The position numbers were made by a program, and so were the translations under genes. Positions 45,521 through 59,089 of a DNA stretch of 64,000 nucleotides are shown here, piece by piece (position 1 is the first letter of the stretch; every line of letters begins with the position of its first letter). The stretch covers positions 9,399,501-9,463,500 of the forward strand of contig JAVHKY010000023.1 of the NCBI GenBank assembly GCA_035079385.1, read 5' to 3'. The stretch is from Aspidiotus rigidus (lineage: Eukaryota; Arthropoda; Insecta; Hemiptera; Diaspididae). The notes beneath the pieces were generated by a model that made no database searches, was not told the origin of the DNA, and saw nothing but the letters and a program-made list of their open reading frames with translations.

Positions 45521-46672
45521 ATGATATCTTCGATAGAAGGCGTAGGAGGTGAGGTAGTACAATTTTTTCTTTTCTTGGGGTTAATCTTTATCGGCTGTCT
45601 ATTATGGTTATCTACACGTGTTCGGAACGCTGACGAACCGTTCTTTAGGACCGTCTACGTTCTTGAAAGACGAATTAGAGACACCGAACCACCGAGTAAT
45701 AATGCTCAGATAATGGATCGACCAACAGACGAACGTAAGCCGGACTACCATCTTTCGCAAGAAACCTTGTGAAAGAAAAGAATACACGAACGTTTTTTTT
45801 ATTTTTCAGGCTCTCATTCGTCAACCGAATCGAATAATGACCAGCCTGCTATCGTGACTTGTCCAGCAGTTGCCCTTAACGAAGATGAGGATAATCGGAC
45901 GAATTTAAATGTAGAAAATGAATGGCAAAATTGCTCAGATAGTGCAAAAAATAGTGAAGTTGATGTTGGCAAGTCAGTCGATGGATCTCATAGTTCTAAT
46001 AACCCTTCAAAATCGGAATCAAATTCTAGTAAAGCTGAAACTATAGTTACCGAAGATTCTGAATCAAAGAATATTAAAGTTCGCTTAAAATATACCAACG
46101 ACGACTCGCGAGAAGTGAATGGAATTCTTCAAGAAAAGTTGGTCGACTTTAAAAGGTCAGTCTTGCAAAACAAGCCTTTTTTTTCTTTTCTTTTGGCTTT
46201 CAATTGTAATTGTACTCATATTTATATACTTTTTCTTCCTCCCGTTTATAGAAGAAATTTTCCCGAGGAAATGAGTGCAAATAAATTAATCCGATTAATA
46301 TTTAATGGACGTATGCTGCGTGATGATAATACTTCGTTACAAAATTACGGTTTATTCGACGATTGTGTAGTACATTGTCTAATCATTAACGAGAGACCTT
46401 CCCAACCTGCGAATGCGGAGCAGCAAGAACAACAGCAATCGTTTTCTCTGAGTAATGGTGGTCAACCTCCGACACCGGAATGGCATTTAAATAAAATGTT
46501 CTGGTTTTTCATCGTCACTTTTCTATCGTTATTATGGTATTGCCGATTTCAATTCGCTACTCTATTCACGTTTACGTCAACATCATTTCTCATCGGGTTA
46601 ACAGCTATTTTCTTATGCTCCATGTTCGGCACATTATACGGGGTATTTGTTCCTTATAATGCGACAGAATGA
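45521..46672 (+). CDS. TMUB1: Transmembrane and ubiquitin-like domain protein (TMUB1/2 family)
   Basis: TMUB proteins are ER and endosomal membrane proteins that work with ubiquitin ligases in ER-associated degradation. Three exons: 45521-45734, 45810-46155 and 46252-46672, giving 326 residues. The N-terminus MISSIEGVGGEV and the following membrane helix (residues about 12-31) match the family's MTLIEGVGDEV start. A Ser/Asn/Glu-rich acidic linker follows. The ubiquitin-like domain runs from about 160 (IKVRLKYTNDD) to 236 (IFNGRMLRDDNTSL, VVHCLI), with the strand order of TMUB. Two C-terminal helices contain the family's LLWYCRFQ (LLWYCQIQ in TMUB1). The ubiquitin-like domain lacks a C-terminal Gly-Gly, as expected for a non-conjugated domain. 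Intron 2 is 96 nt and free of stops in frame. Invertebrates usually have one TMUB gene, so the TMUB1 symbol is a family label. Confidence 0.9.
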
Positions 46673-48397
46673 AATTCATTAAGTAAGTCCTGTATTCAAA
46701 TGATATTTAGCCCTACCGAATCCATCGTCGTGACCCATTAATCGTTCTATTTTTATTGTTTTTATTTCCAATTTTCTTTCTCTGAAAATAGGATGTGTTA
46801 TTTGAGTGATATTTTATACGATTACAGGTGTTATACTTTTGTTGGAAGACTTCTAGATTCGCTTCATAGAATTTCTTTCGTTTTCAGAGCGTAGTATTCA
46901 TGAGTGTTATAAGACCCTGTTTTCTTCTATTTTTCTATCGCCCAAATTGTTAAGTTATTCGAAGAAAAATTAGTTGAATAATTGCGATATAATGAATGAT
47001 GGAAAAAATATAAAAATAATATAATTACAGTTTCGTTCATTTTCCCTACCGTTCTACAATTTACTGTATTTACCAATCAATACTGTATTTACTCATACAT
47101 ATTATGTATATTTCCTTCATCATTTCGTTATTAAACGTTTTTACTTAAAATACGGTGGCTAACCTCTTGAACATTTTATACATGGAGAAAAGTTTATTAT
47201 CATGTTGTTGATAATGATATATCAGTTATCAGCTCCGTAATTTTTGAAGTAAGAAAGCACGACCATTTCGTACGTATTACCCTACCTGTTGATGCAGTCA
47301 TTCTGGATTTAAGAACGCGTGTGCAATCTTATCGTAGAAGAAATAAGATTAATGTTTCCTAGCCTCTATACTGATATTTTGAAAATAAAAACATGATAGG
47401 TAACGTGTACTTATTCATATAAAATTGCGCACTCAAGGTTCCCTGTACATTGATTAGTCATGGAAAAAAAAATCGGATAGAAAGATGTCAAAAGTGATTA
47501 AAGAATCCTGGGTTAAAAGGAGTTTGAAACTTTGAGATCACAGAATGCTTTCACTATCTAAAGAAGAGTTATTCGAAAGTAAACTAAAGAAAACGTTGAT
47601 ATAAGACCTGTTTGAAAAACCTAGCAGCTGACTTAATGAGAATTAAAAGTTGGTAGATAAAATTCAGTCAACGCTAGTTCTGAGTGAGGATATGATAACA
47701 GACACTCTGAAAACTGTTACAAATTGAACGAATGTTGGTTGAATAAGAGCATATGCCACGGTGTTCCGCCGGCTGAATTGTAAGGAGCCTAAATATGGTA
47801 AAAAGAAATGTATTGTCATGATAGGTATGAAGTATAACTTATTGAATAAATCTAAAAAACTAGAGTTATAATTCTTTATACTTATTCAATGAATATGTCG
47901 TAACATAGGAAAAAGAATTAAAGATAGGATTAGATTTGTTCGAACTATTTGAAAGGTCTTGTAGGAACGTAGCACCTTTAAATCCGTATTTTCGAAACGG
48001 AAATGATCCCGTATTCTGGAGTAAAATGAAAAAGAAGTTGAAAAAATGGGTTTAATGGTATCGGTAAATTGTCGGGAGCGTAGATGAGTGATAGAATCAA
48101 AAAACAAACCAATTTACAAACGAGTATCAATTGATAGGCATATGAATTCGGGAGTTTAAAATATTGTCGAGTGCCAAAGCACGCGGAGCATTGGAATAAT
48201 CTGAAGGACAGAGTCAAAAGAAGAAAGTGTAAAATGAATATAATCATGATTAATACGTACACAATTTTCTTGAATAATTTCCTGCGAGTGTGCACAAAAA
48301 GAAAGGAAAAAAAAAACGTACGTCAATCCAACATATGTAGATATGTTGATTTTTTTTTTTTTGGTCTATCTGAACAGAAGTAGTATAGTAGATTATG
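46673..48397. other. TMUB 3' region and spacer, no gene seen
   Basis: The presumed 3' untranslated region, with an AATAAA-type signal near 47387, followed by AT-rich DNA. No supported coding sequence. Confidence 0.45.
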
Positions 48398-48598
48398 CAA
48401 CTAGTGCAAAAAAGTGAAAAATGGCCAACAAGTGCGAAGTTTGATTCCCGAGGCAAAGCCGAGGGTAGCAAATCGCACGAGTAGCCATTTTTTACTGTTT
48501 TGCACGAGTTCCATACGATATTTTATTCAAAAAGTGCAAATAAAGTAGCGATATTATTGCTCTAGTGCAATAATATCGCTACTTTTTTGCACTAGTTG
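48398..48598. mobile_element. 201-bp double-hairpin MITE
   Basis: It is bounded by an 18-bp perfect inverted repeat, CAACTAGTGCAAAAAAGT and its complement. Inside are two stems. The first pairs AGTGAAAAATGGCC...TTGATTCCCGAGGC with GCCGAGGGTAGCAAA...GGCCATTTTTTACT-like sequence (about 48401-48512). The second is AAAGTAGCGATATTATTGC with GCAATAATATCGCTACTTT, nearly perfect (48542-48585). It has no open frame. Confidence 0.85.
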
Positions 48599-51500
48599 AA
48601 TAAAAATATTTATCTTCAAATATGAATAAGTTCAACACCATGTGGTTGAATATTGACTTTTTCTTGAACTGTGAATGACGACATACCAATCGACCCACTC
48701 CTTGTCTAGGTAATCATTATTCAAGAAGCTCTTTCATCTATCCAATATATGGTTGGCAATATTGAAAAAAATTAATCTAGGCCTATGAAAAAAAGTGGAA
48801 AAAAAAAACATTATTTTCTTATCCTCAAAAACTTTTTATAGGTAATTTGAAACGTGAGGAGCACCGTGATGAGAAGAGTTCAAGATGGAAAATTTTGTTG
48901 TTGCTCAATTGTGTGACAGATAGATAACTATGCACAGCTACCTACCAGTAGTCTAAGCTAATTTTTTCCAAACTTGTTTTAGATTCTAAAAACCAACAGC
49001 AATATTCCATGAGCTTCATATTGACCACACCAGCACTAAACGTTAGATCTCCCAGATTAATCTCTTGGTCTTGCTATAATATCAAGAATTAATTACGCTC
49101 AGAAATTGTCATAATCCCAATATTCTTGAAATTTTTCTGAGCCACCGGTAATTATTCAATCTATCCGTAAATTTTACCGAATTCCATTTCTTCAATACAC
49201 AGCTTAAATTGAGATAGAAAAGGGAGGGAGGTGATGATGGAAATTGAAAGAATGAAGGCCAAGAGAAAGTCCTCGTGAATCTGAAAGCGTATAGTCATAG
49301 GGTATATAAACTACATTCACTGGAGGGCGGGTGATCAGAATAGAGGAGCTAAATTCTTGTGATAATAATTTTGATGAAAACGTCGAATAAAATATGTTGG
49401 ACATAAATTCAGGGATGAATAAACGCTGAATTAGAGGAAATTGCAAACGAATGTAATTGAAAAGTATCGCAATATTTTATTTCCATAATTATGTTCATTT
49501 TTAAAATATATATCTTTTTTTTTTTTTTTTTTTTGCACGCTTTAAATGCGGGTAAAAATTCTTCGTTAGTTCATATTCTTAGATACTTAGTGTAAAAACC
49601 TAGAAAATTCGTGTTTCCTGTTTTTCTGTCCAATTATTTGATTTGAAAAGGAAAGGAGAACAATGCTCATCTATACGGAACCACATTCTTCATTTTAAGA
49701 GTCTCCAAATTCATACACATACAATTAACGTGAACCACTGCAATTTAATGATGACGAAGTCACGTGATAAAGTCTTGTTTAATGTAGGTACGTCTGCACT
49801 CATGATATTGCTCACCCGCATCAAAAAGTGAGAGGAGAATCGAAAATTTTATTATTTCATCAATTATCAGCATATTTTGTAGGCTACCCTACCATTCTTA
49901 ATTTTTTTAGCGTCTGAAACATCACTACGTGTACGGCGAAGCGCGTCAAAGCTACACAAAATAATTTATGCAGTTTTACAAAAATCCCAATCACCGCAGA
50001 TTAAGGTGCGGTCTAGTTGTGTAATCTACGTAATATACTCAGTTAGTGTAATCAGTATTTATTTAGGAAGAATTTCAATAAATTTTGTCATGTACTTCGA
50101 GGGGGAAGAAGGAAAAAGTATATTAAAGGAACACTCAGGCTATATGTATTGCATGATCACTCATTCACTCTACTGTTTATTGAGACAGTTTTTCTCTCAT
50201 AGTCATCTCGAACCACTCACTCTATCATTCTTCACTTAAATGAATAACTTTTTTAAAGATCAATATTATAATATTGGCTAATCTAGCCAAATTGGCCTCT
50301 CTCTTGGATCTTCAGCTGCCAAAAATTGTTGCATTCGTGATGCACTCCGCAAAAGGGGACCACAAGTCGCCATGATGAAAGCTCCCAATTTTAACTGGCT
50401 TTGATATGAGGTTCATTTTACGCGAAGAAATTTATCCATAATGTTTGATTGAAGGATCATAGACAAAGTCAATGATGACAGTCTGAAGCGTACTCCATCA
50501 TTTTCTGGGTAAGACGGGACGAATTCAACGGCTAATTTTATGTAGGCAGCGATATTTTGCAAAGTTTGTTCTTCAATTCCCGGTATGCAAGAGACAGACT
50601 TACTGTTACGCACTTTTGACAGTGGAAAAATGAAAGGTTTTTGATACCAATTTTCTCGTTGTAATGGTGTCACAAAGAGGCGGAAATCATAAGCATCATC
50701 TAGGGTTTACACAAAAAAAGTTCGTTAACCGTTTGACCGATAACCGCTTCAAATTTTGGTGGCCATCTGACCGGGCATAACCGCTATCTATTTTGCAAAA
50801 ATAAAACAGTTATAACTCTCTTATCAGACAGTTATATCCAAAATTTTATGGGAAATTTTCTGATTGTATAACCAATAACCGTTTCAAATTTTAAGAACCA
50901 TCTGACCAATAACTCATTAGGTAAGCCACGTTTGGAATTTTAAGAAAAAGAAAGAAAAATACGGAAAAATGACATACAAGCGACAATTTTTGAGCCGTCA
51001 CAATCCTGTTCTTTGCACATCAGGTTGGCATTCAACTATACAGGATTGCCAGTTTATACCTGCCGTACAAAGTCAAATTGACGTACGTATTTGTAAAACA
51101 ACAATCATATCAGTGGAATGAGACTTTCTCTAGCCTTCAGTACTAATTGATTGAATACACCAATAATTTCTAATTATGTTTACATCTCCTGTACACCTCT
51201 ATTATGAGGAGAGGTAGCATAATAAAGGAATGATGGATTGTAACAATTAGCAGATACTCCAATTTTAATGGTTCATTGCGGACTGAGTAGGTATTCAAAA
51301 CCATATTCGATGCTGGTTGGTGAATACCTATCTTATCTGTGAGTAGTGAATTTACAGAAACAGACAAGTCGCCACACTAGGTCAATATTATTCATTAATT
51401 CTCCATTTTTAAAACAACCCATCTTCTCAAAATCACTTAATACCTATGTGGCTAATGTTTGAAAAATAACAAACACAATTTGAACAGCTTCAAAACAACT

Positions 51501-53087
51501 TGCCCTATTCTATATTTCATACATCTGAAGCTTTACCAATATTATCCTGTTGGACTTGGATTTTAGGAATACAGAATTATCGCAAGTAAATAGCGAGAAC
51601 ATTCATTCGCGCCTTTTGTGTGCTGGATTCAACTTCTTCATGAATTTTAGACAAATATTTTCAATTTGTGGAGCTTGTTCTCATAGGAATATCATCGAAT
51701 TTTCTAAAGTAAATCATTTGTCACCTGTCACAAAAAAAAAACACAGATCACGCAAAATGAAACAGGATCGGAGAAAATATATTGTCCAACTAATTGAAAG
51801 CTCTTAAAAACGTAGGAAATATTTCTTAGACTTTCTTTTGATAAAGTTTCCTTGTGATAACCCCCAACAAACTGTCACAAAAAAAAACCTACAAGAGTTT
51901 GAGTCTTCTTCTTTTTCACCATTGGTTTTTAGATGCTTGGGGTCGTTTTCTTGTGACAGGTCACAATTATTAGTAGTCAGATAGGGTGTAAAGGAAAAGA
52001 CCGGTATGGCAACATGTTGATGTTGATAATGTTGAAGGTTGCTGCCGCAGATGAATTTGAATTTCCATTATAGAACATCAAAATTTGGTAAGTAGATTAA
52101 AAAGAATTATATCGACAAAAACGAGAAACGAGCCCCTCGATTTTTTGTTGACTTAATTTTCATAATCCAATGACTAATCTGTGGAAACACGATCAGCAGA
52201 ATAAGATTTCCTTTAGCCTTCAATGGGTGATATCAGAAGCCTTATTCTCCTAATTATGGTTTTGCAGATATGTCAATCCAGCTTTGTATTGGTTCTATGT
52301 TTAAAATTCTCCTATGACAGGTACCCCCAGGAACTAAAGATAGGTATGCGTAAGTGATAAGGATAGGATCGCCAATCGCCACTGTGTCGATAAAGTCGAA
52401 AGAGGAGCAGTGAAAGTTGAGTAGTATGCTAATAAGAGAATTTTCAACTCAAACATCAAATATACCTACAAGAATTCTCGCGACAAAAAATAAACGAGAA
52501 CTCATTTACTTTTTTGTTTCTACTAGCCTAATATAAGTAATCCAAAATTCGATGTTTGATAGTAGTTAAATTTCTGTCACCGCATCCTGATTCCTGAAAC
52601 CTCCTGAAAAGCTGAAACTGCGCCTCCTTAGACTTCATCAACATGGCGACAGTCCTCTTATCACTTGCGCATATACCGGTATCTTCTAAGTTCTATGATT
52701 CCTTACCCAGAGTGCTCCATACTCCTCCAACTCCAACATTACCAAAATGGTCAGCAGGTGGTGGTGGTAGAGGAGGTCATTATTCTTATCACTTGCATAT
52801 ATTTCTAAATTCTTGGTGATGCCATATCCTATCGTAATAATAGTTTTTTAAAAAATAATAATGCTTGAATAATACGTTTCTAATTTCGTAATCGGTCGTT
52901 GTGTACTATTACAGCTGACTGATACAAAAAGTCAACACAATGAACAACTTTCCTTTATCACTGAATCCTATCGAAGCAAGGCGCTAGAAAAAAATGAATT
53001 GGTGTATGAGTCTAGGTTGCGCATTATCTTCTCTGAATTCTAATATTATATTGTAAAACCATTTCACCAGATTACTAATTCTTTCAG
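48599..53087. other. No gene supported
   Basis: AT-rich sequence with a T run near 49517-49534 and internal duplications: an AACCGTTTGACC / AACCGTTTCAAATTTT block is repeated between 50720 and 50920, and CTTATCACTTGC(GC)ATATA occurs near 52676 and 52788. An 86-codon minus-strand frame at 50413-50673 looks protein-like but I recognise no family. A 58-codon plus-strand frame starts with ATGGCG at 52643. Confidence 0.4.
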
Positions 53088-53348
53088 CAAACAACGAGCT
53101 TCAGCCGTACGATGGAAATAATTATACGAAATTCGGTTCTATGGGATGTAAGGCGAATGATCGCGAGCAGTCAAATTCGGGAATTACCCGTTCACGCACA
53201 TCTTGGGTCGTTGTCGTCATCATCCGTTGCCGATGAGGACCACTCCTATTCATTGTTGCAAAGCGCACGAAGAAAGAGAAGACAAAAGGCGAAAAGCGAG
53301 CTTTCCATGTCGACAGTGGCGAATAGGCAGAGAAGCAGAACCAGTTGA
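53088..53348 (+). CDS. Possible splice-bounded exon, product unknown
   Basis: A pyrimidine tract and CAG (53081-53087) precede a block clearly richer in G and C than the flanks. One frame runs to a TGA at 53348, giving a serine-rich then strongly basic C-terminus (LQSARRKRRQKAKSELS). A second frame, PYDGNNYTKFGSMG, is also open and meets a GTAAGG donor at 53151. Another splice-bounded candidate lies at 53662-53703 (TTAG before, GTAAGT after). These may be exons of one plus-strand gene, but I cannot name it or decide the frame. Confidence 0.25.
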   Translation, partial: QTTSFSRTMEIIIRNSVLWDVRRMIASSQIRELPVHAHLGSLSSSSVADEDHSYSLLQSARRKRRQKAKSELSMSTVANRQRSRTS

Positions 53349-56300
53349 ACAAAATACGAGTATCGAGGTGAACGTTTCCATGAACTCGTGTGCAATCAAA
53401 CATTATTTATTTAACGGTTCTCTCTCTTGCGGATTGATTTAAGAATGTAGTTTGTTCTAAGAATGCCGGTCTTTTTTTCTTCTGCTTTTTGGTGCGATCG
53501 TCATAATGTAGGCCTACGTTAATTTCATTGATTCATCTATTACTTTTTTTATTTATTTTTTTTATAATGGTGTGTTTTTCATTTTACGCGAGTATTTTGA
53601 GAAGTTTCCGACGAATTTTACAATGTTAAGCTGTTCAGGATTGCCAGTTTTTCCCTCTTAGATACACCGGTGACTGTACTACGGAAGTGAAAAGAATGGA
53701 AACGTAAGTAATTTCTAGACAACATTTTCTAAGTTATTGTAGAGCATATTTTGTTCACCGTTTTCGAGTTCACGTGCTGGAATTTCTGATCTGGTAGATC
53801 GTTGATAGCCTAATAAATGATATAAACTCTCCGCGATTTACGTATGGGTGGAATCACGACTCCGTTCTGTACGAGCGAGCATTTTCCACCCACACTATAA
53901 TAGAATATTACAAATCGTGAAATTATCGGCAATAATTTCACTGTCTTTTCGAAGTGTGTAAGGTGAGCTACCTATCTGGTGCATACTATAAATATTTTGT
54001 GAAAATCGAGACCGGTTTTTCCATCTGATAGCTAGGGGACTGTATCATTCATCTATTTCTATATTTTCTAAATTCATTAAATGCTTATAGGTTACAAATA
54101 CGATCTTCTGAAAGAATTTTATCGAGTGTTATAGCCAGTAAAAGTAAATGAATTTTTAAAAAATGTGGTCGGACAACAGAATACATTACTTAGTATTGAC
54201 TTGCTAATTTTACCCAAATTGAAAACTATTAAGAAATACAGATAAAAAGACTGCTGATGAAGCTAGGTATGTGAAATTTCTTTTGTTTCTCGTATACTAT
54301 CTACCATTGAGAAGACGTCAAAAAGTTGGTGAGAAAAAAACTATATGACATAGTGCATTTTGAAAATAAGGTTTTCCAAAGACTGGGACTAGATTCAATC
54401 CCCATAATCTTCCCTAGCTTCCACTCTTACGATTTCTTAGATAATTTTGTCACCTATTTGTTTCATCTTCATATATATTATTATTTTTTTATTGACTTCA
54501 CACAACAAATATTTTGTATAGGTGAATTTGCTTTTCCATAGCTCTGGAGAAGCTTGAAAGAAGGATGCGACTCATGCTGGTGTAAAAAAAATATTAGTCA
54601 CCTTTAACAGAGTTTCAAAATAATAAGCTCAGGGTGTCTTTTTGTAATTAGAGGTTGGAAACATGTATTAAGCTGCGAATTAGGTTTTGTAGACAGAGTT
54701 TAATGAACTTAGTGTGACTATCGAGTACAGACTTGAAGATTGTAGTTGAAACTGTGGAAACTTGTTGAAAAACAATATAGGAAGACTGAATTGTTTATTG
54801 GTCGATTATTGGAGAGAGATGATACCGAATAGAGGCTATTTAAACTAAATGACGTGAGGCGTGGCTAGAAATTTAAATTCTATTTAGAAATGGGAAGTCA
54901 AAAAACTGTAAATTATACATAGAGGTAACTATTTCTGACTGGTTTGATGAATTTTTTTTTTTTTTTTTTTTTCTATTTATTCAACGAGCTTTAAATTGTA
55001 TAATAGATTTGAGATTATTTTGTCTAAAATTATCGGATGAATTATTCAGTTGGTGACATCATACATACGTGAAATAAATCACCAAAACTTAGTTAGAACG
55101 TACGTGTGTGCATTCGCCGACTGACACCGAACGAAATTGTGCATAATATTATTACCCATTAGGATGAAACTGAATGGTTACAATGCTTCGAGAAGATACT
55201 CGCATTTTATGACGCGCTATAACAAAGGTACAATCAGTTGGTAATGGGGTCCGTGAGTTTTTCAAAGCGTTGGCTGAAGTAGAGTCATCGTACCCTCTCT
55301 CCTCCTACAAAACTTTTCAATATCTCTCTATGGCGATTTTGCTTGAGACTTCCCGTTGTTTATCGCTCTCCCAGAGTTGATAATTTATTTGTGTCACTCC
55401 GACTGAGTTTTAGTCCCTACTATCTGGCAGAATACTCTATTAAATGCTGCTTTAGTATTGTAATCTACCCGTGCAGAACGATCTTGGGTTTTATAAGATG
55501 TCATGTACTCCGCGCGTACAATGAGTCGAAACATGTGGACGTACCTAAATACTTATTACTACTGCTCCTAAAATCAGCCACTTGAAAGCCACCAGAAGGG
55601 CTCCATGAGGTGATCGTGTGCAGAGTTTTTTTGTAGCAGTCTGTGTGCCCTTTGAGGGACTGCTGCCTGAAGGGACATATTGAAACGAGCCAGTGGACGT
55701 TCGGCCGTTATCACTGTTGAAGTTTTGAGCTTTGGTATACTATCCCGATATATACATAAGGATTCGCTCTATTGTATGAAGTTCTGGAGCTGCATTTCGT
55801 ATTCATAACATTTGTAAGATCACCTAAGCTGAAAAATTTCATTTTCAATTAACCAACGATAAATCATATTAGGTACTGTTGCCTATCGATTCTCCCACAC
55901 GTTGTGTACCTCGGAGATCATATCAACTCTCATTATCAACAATATTTTTGAATCGGCCTATTAATTATCTCAGGCGTGAAATTGAGTGATTAATTATTAA
56001 ACGTGTTTTGCACATGTATGTTAAGAGTTTTTATTTGAGAAACGAACGTTGACAAAGTTTCAGTTTGCCTGTAGTACCTAAAATGTATTTTGTATTCGAC
56101 ATGAAAAGGTCGAATGCCTATTGTGAGAATTTTTTTCACAATCACTCAGTCTATTGTAGAATGTTGTACGATATTAGTTTGTAATAGGTTGTCTATCTAC
56201 GTGCTAACCTTATTTTATTTTATCATTAATTTTAAAAAAATTCTGTGATCCATCGATCAAGCGACCAAGGTTAAAACCTTCGCCAAAAATTTTCGCCGAT

Positions 56301-57599
56301 TTATCGAAACGTCATCGTCAGAGGAATGATTGCTAATATAAGAACGATCATTCTACTCACCGCAGTATACGATCTAACCATTTCAGCTACTTCGTCTCGA
56401 ATGTAGACCTGTAGACTGTATGTCGGTCTACATTCTGCGAGCAGACTAGACTAAATATTTTATAATCTCGATCAAGCCATATACTCTTGTAGGCCCTATA
56501 TACGGTTGGTACTTTGCATTCCATAGCAAATAGATCGAATTAACTGCTTTACAGTTGTTGTTCATCATATTAGTTTTTTTTTTTTTTCTTTTCCAATTTT
56601 TTCCCTTTTATGCCTACTTAACTCGTCTGTACATGCATTAAGGAGAATTTCACTTTTTCTTTTAGATTTAAAATAAAGTATAAATTTGCACTACCTGTAG
56701 ACGTGTGATTGAATAAGTAGCTTGCTTAGTCTACCATATTTTGTCGGTTTTACTTCAAAAAATAATTCGTTGATTAACGTGTAAATATAAGTTTTTCCAT
56801 TACGTGTATAAAAAATGAGGTGCTGCGTCTGTCGTCGCACGGGTTATAATTCTCGTACTTTCCTCTCTCGCTCAATTTTCTCATTATATTAATACGATAC
56901 TGTGAGAATAGATTCTCGTTGATACGAAATTAAGTTTTAATATCACCTGCGTGTAATTATTATTCAACGTGACGCGTCACGCTTCATTTACTCGAGCCAC
57001 ACGTATTTCACGACGCATCAAAAAGAAATGTAGTTATAGACCCACTATAGCATATTAGTACACGTATTTCATATTTTTCATCCTGATGTCCAGCATCACA
57101 ATTCGAGCGAGCATTCATCTCTTTCCTGAAAACAGTCTGACAAACTAACGGACTCCTAAATTCTTTTTTTTTTCTCTCAATGTAGTAACTATAGATGTAC
57201 AAAAATGTGAGATTTCTGATGTCAAACATATTGCATTTTCTTTGAATGCTTTTTCGTATCTAATTTGTCATCAATTTGTGTGAAAAAATATAATTTAAAA
57301 TTTTAGAAGATGATTGTGTGACCATTTTCGAAATAAAATTATAATTAGATGACCTTCTATGGAATGAGAAATTGTCTAAAACTATTCCAATAGTTTAACA
57401 CGTGACTTGTTCCAAGGTATCAGAGAAAAGAAATTGTGAATACAATATCGATGAAGAGGATTGTAATTAGATTTTTCTGCGTCTGTTCTCCGTAAAAACA
57501 AGCGACATAATATGATTCAGAATGAAGGAAGAATCTTTACTCTCACCCTAGACTGTTCAAATAACAAATAAGAACGAGGAAAGAATTTAAAGGAGAGTC
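53349..57599. other. No gene supported
   Basis: AT-rich DNA with T runs near 54953-54972 and 56575-56588. Short frames up to 80 codons have no recognisable motifs. Confidence 0.4.
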
Positions 57600-58010
57600 T
57601 TCCATCTTCATATTGGCTACATCACTCATCGCTTCCTCCCCGCATCTTACTGACCCTATCGCTTTGACTTTCAAAACATACTATAAGCAAAAGACTATTC
57701 TGGTTCATTGAATCAAATAACATCCTTTCCCCATAAAGACCGTAAAACTGTGCACGCCATATCTGACTTAGATCCCCAAATTAAGAAAGCACTACTTCTA
57801 AATTTGAAACTCTACTCTACTCTACTTATTGTGACCTCTAGTAAGCGTCTCTCCATGTCTGGCTTTATTACATCTCCTTTAAATTGTATGACGTTGACCT
57901 TTAAGGCATATCCAAACCCCTCCAAACTCTTCTTCCATGAGAATTCAAGATCAATACTGTTCCCGCCAACCTATTCAGGACGATGGTTCCTAGGGTCCTG
58001 TAATCTTGAC
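57600..58010 (+). mobile_element. Decayed LINE reverse transcriptase, fragment 1
   Basis: The plus strand reads KRLFWFIESNNILSP (matching KRLWWFLEQNNLLSP in the LINE at 61612-63333). In the 57708-58136 frame it then reads RKTVHAISDLDPQIKKALL...LYSTLL, matching RNSIQALADLHTQIQQAFL...LYTIFF. The frame shifts between the two blocks and the YADD part is missing. It resumes at 59090 after about 1 kb of other DNA. Confidence 0.65.
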
Positions 58011-58255
58011 CACTATAAATGTCCTAACAAACAATGCCAGCGCCTCTTCAGTATCTCCCTACCGACCTCCTACTCCAAACGAGCAGTAAAACTGCTCCAA
58101 TTAACCTTCGACAAAATATTTCCTACTGCTTACTAAAACAAGTCTAAGCGTCTGCTACAGAAACAGAAGAAAAATACTTGCTACGTTCTGCTGCAAATAT
58201 TGACTAGGCACTGTCTGATTGTGTTGCAGACAAATGAATTCATTATGCAGGCTTC

Positions 58256-58375
58256 GAGCTCCGCTACATAAGCAGCAACCGAGCAGCAATGGCCAAGTCG
58301 CTAGCAACCAAACCAAAAGATTTTGGTTTAGTTGCTCGAGCAACTCCACGAGTTGCTGCTTACGTAGCGGAGCTC
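58256..58375. repeat. 120-bp palindrome with an inner perfect-loop hairpin
   Basis: The outer arms are GAGCTCCGCTACATAAGCAG and CTGCTTACGTAGCGGAGCTC. The inner arms AGCAACCAAACCAAAA (58303-58318) and TTTTGGTTTAGTTGCT (58321-58336) are separated by two bases and have one mismatch. It lies in DNA that repeats short CTGTAG/CTGCAG-like words (58140-59090) and separates two pieces of one LINE. Confidence 0.75.
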
Positions 58376-59089
58376 TTTGACAGCAGACATCATATGACTT
58401 CTGTCTGTGTATGTGCAGAATGCTGTACACATATCTTGCTACAGACTAAAAGGCGCATAGTATGCCCCTTTCTGCTGCAGTTATCAGACCCTTACTGTCT
58501 GTCTGTACCTGTGTAGAACACGTCTGAAAAATAGGTGCATAGTGAGCAGCCTTCTGCAGAAAGTTTTAGGAGAGTACTTTCTACATGAGTGAAAATGCAT
58601 AAAAAATTACATTCTCTTGGAGATATGTGGGGATGAAATATTACCTGATGAGCAGATATTTTTAGGGCACTGTCTATACATACATAGAAAATTGAATCCA
58701 GCTGCGGAAAAACAACAATTTTAGGGTGTGATTTTTCAAAAATTTCGTGTATCTATTAGTTTTTATAATAGTATTTTGTTTTAACAAGTACATAGTATCA
58801 AGTATTTCATTTATTAGCTGTGATTTATTTATTTTTTTTTGGGCTCCAGCGAGCCCCTGGTGCTGTGTTAGTGCTGTGTTACAAAAACCCTGCTCCATGA
58901 GCTGTAAGTCCTCCTCTCTCTTTTTGGTCCATAACATCTAAAATCTGCTTTGTAGCAGGACAGAAAGTTTTTAAATTCTGTTACAGAACGTTCTAGAATT
59001 TTTTGAATGCTGTAGAACTTTTTTAATTCTGTAGCATAAAATGATGATTCCGCAGCGACTGAGAGCACAACATAGACGAAAATTGTTAA

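Noticed and set aside
50413..50673. 86-codon minus-strand frame that looks protein-like
   Set aside because: No family recognised, no splice signals and no neighbours to support a gene.
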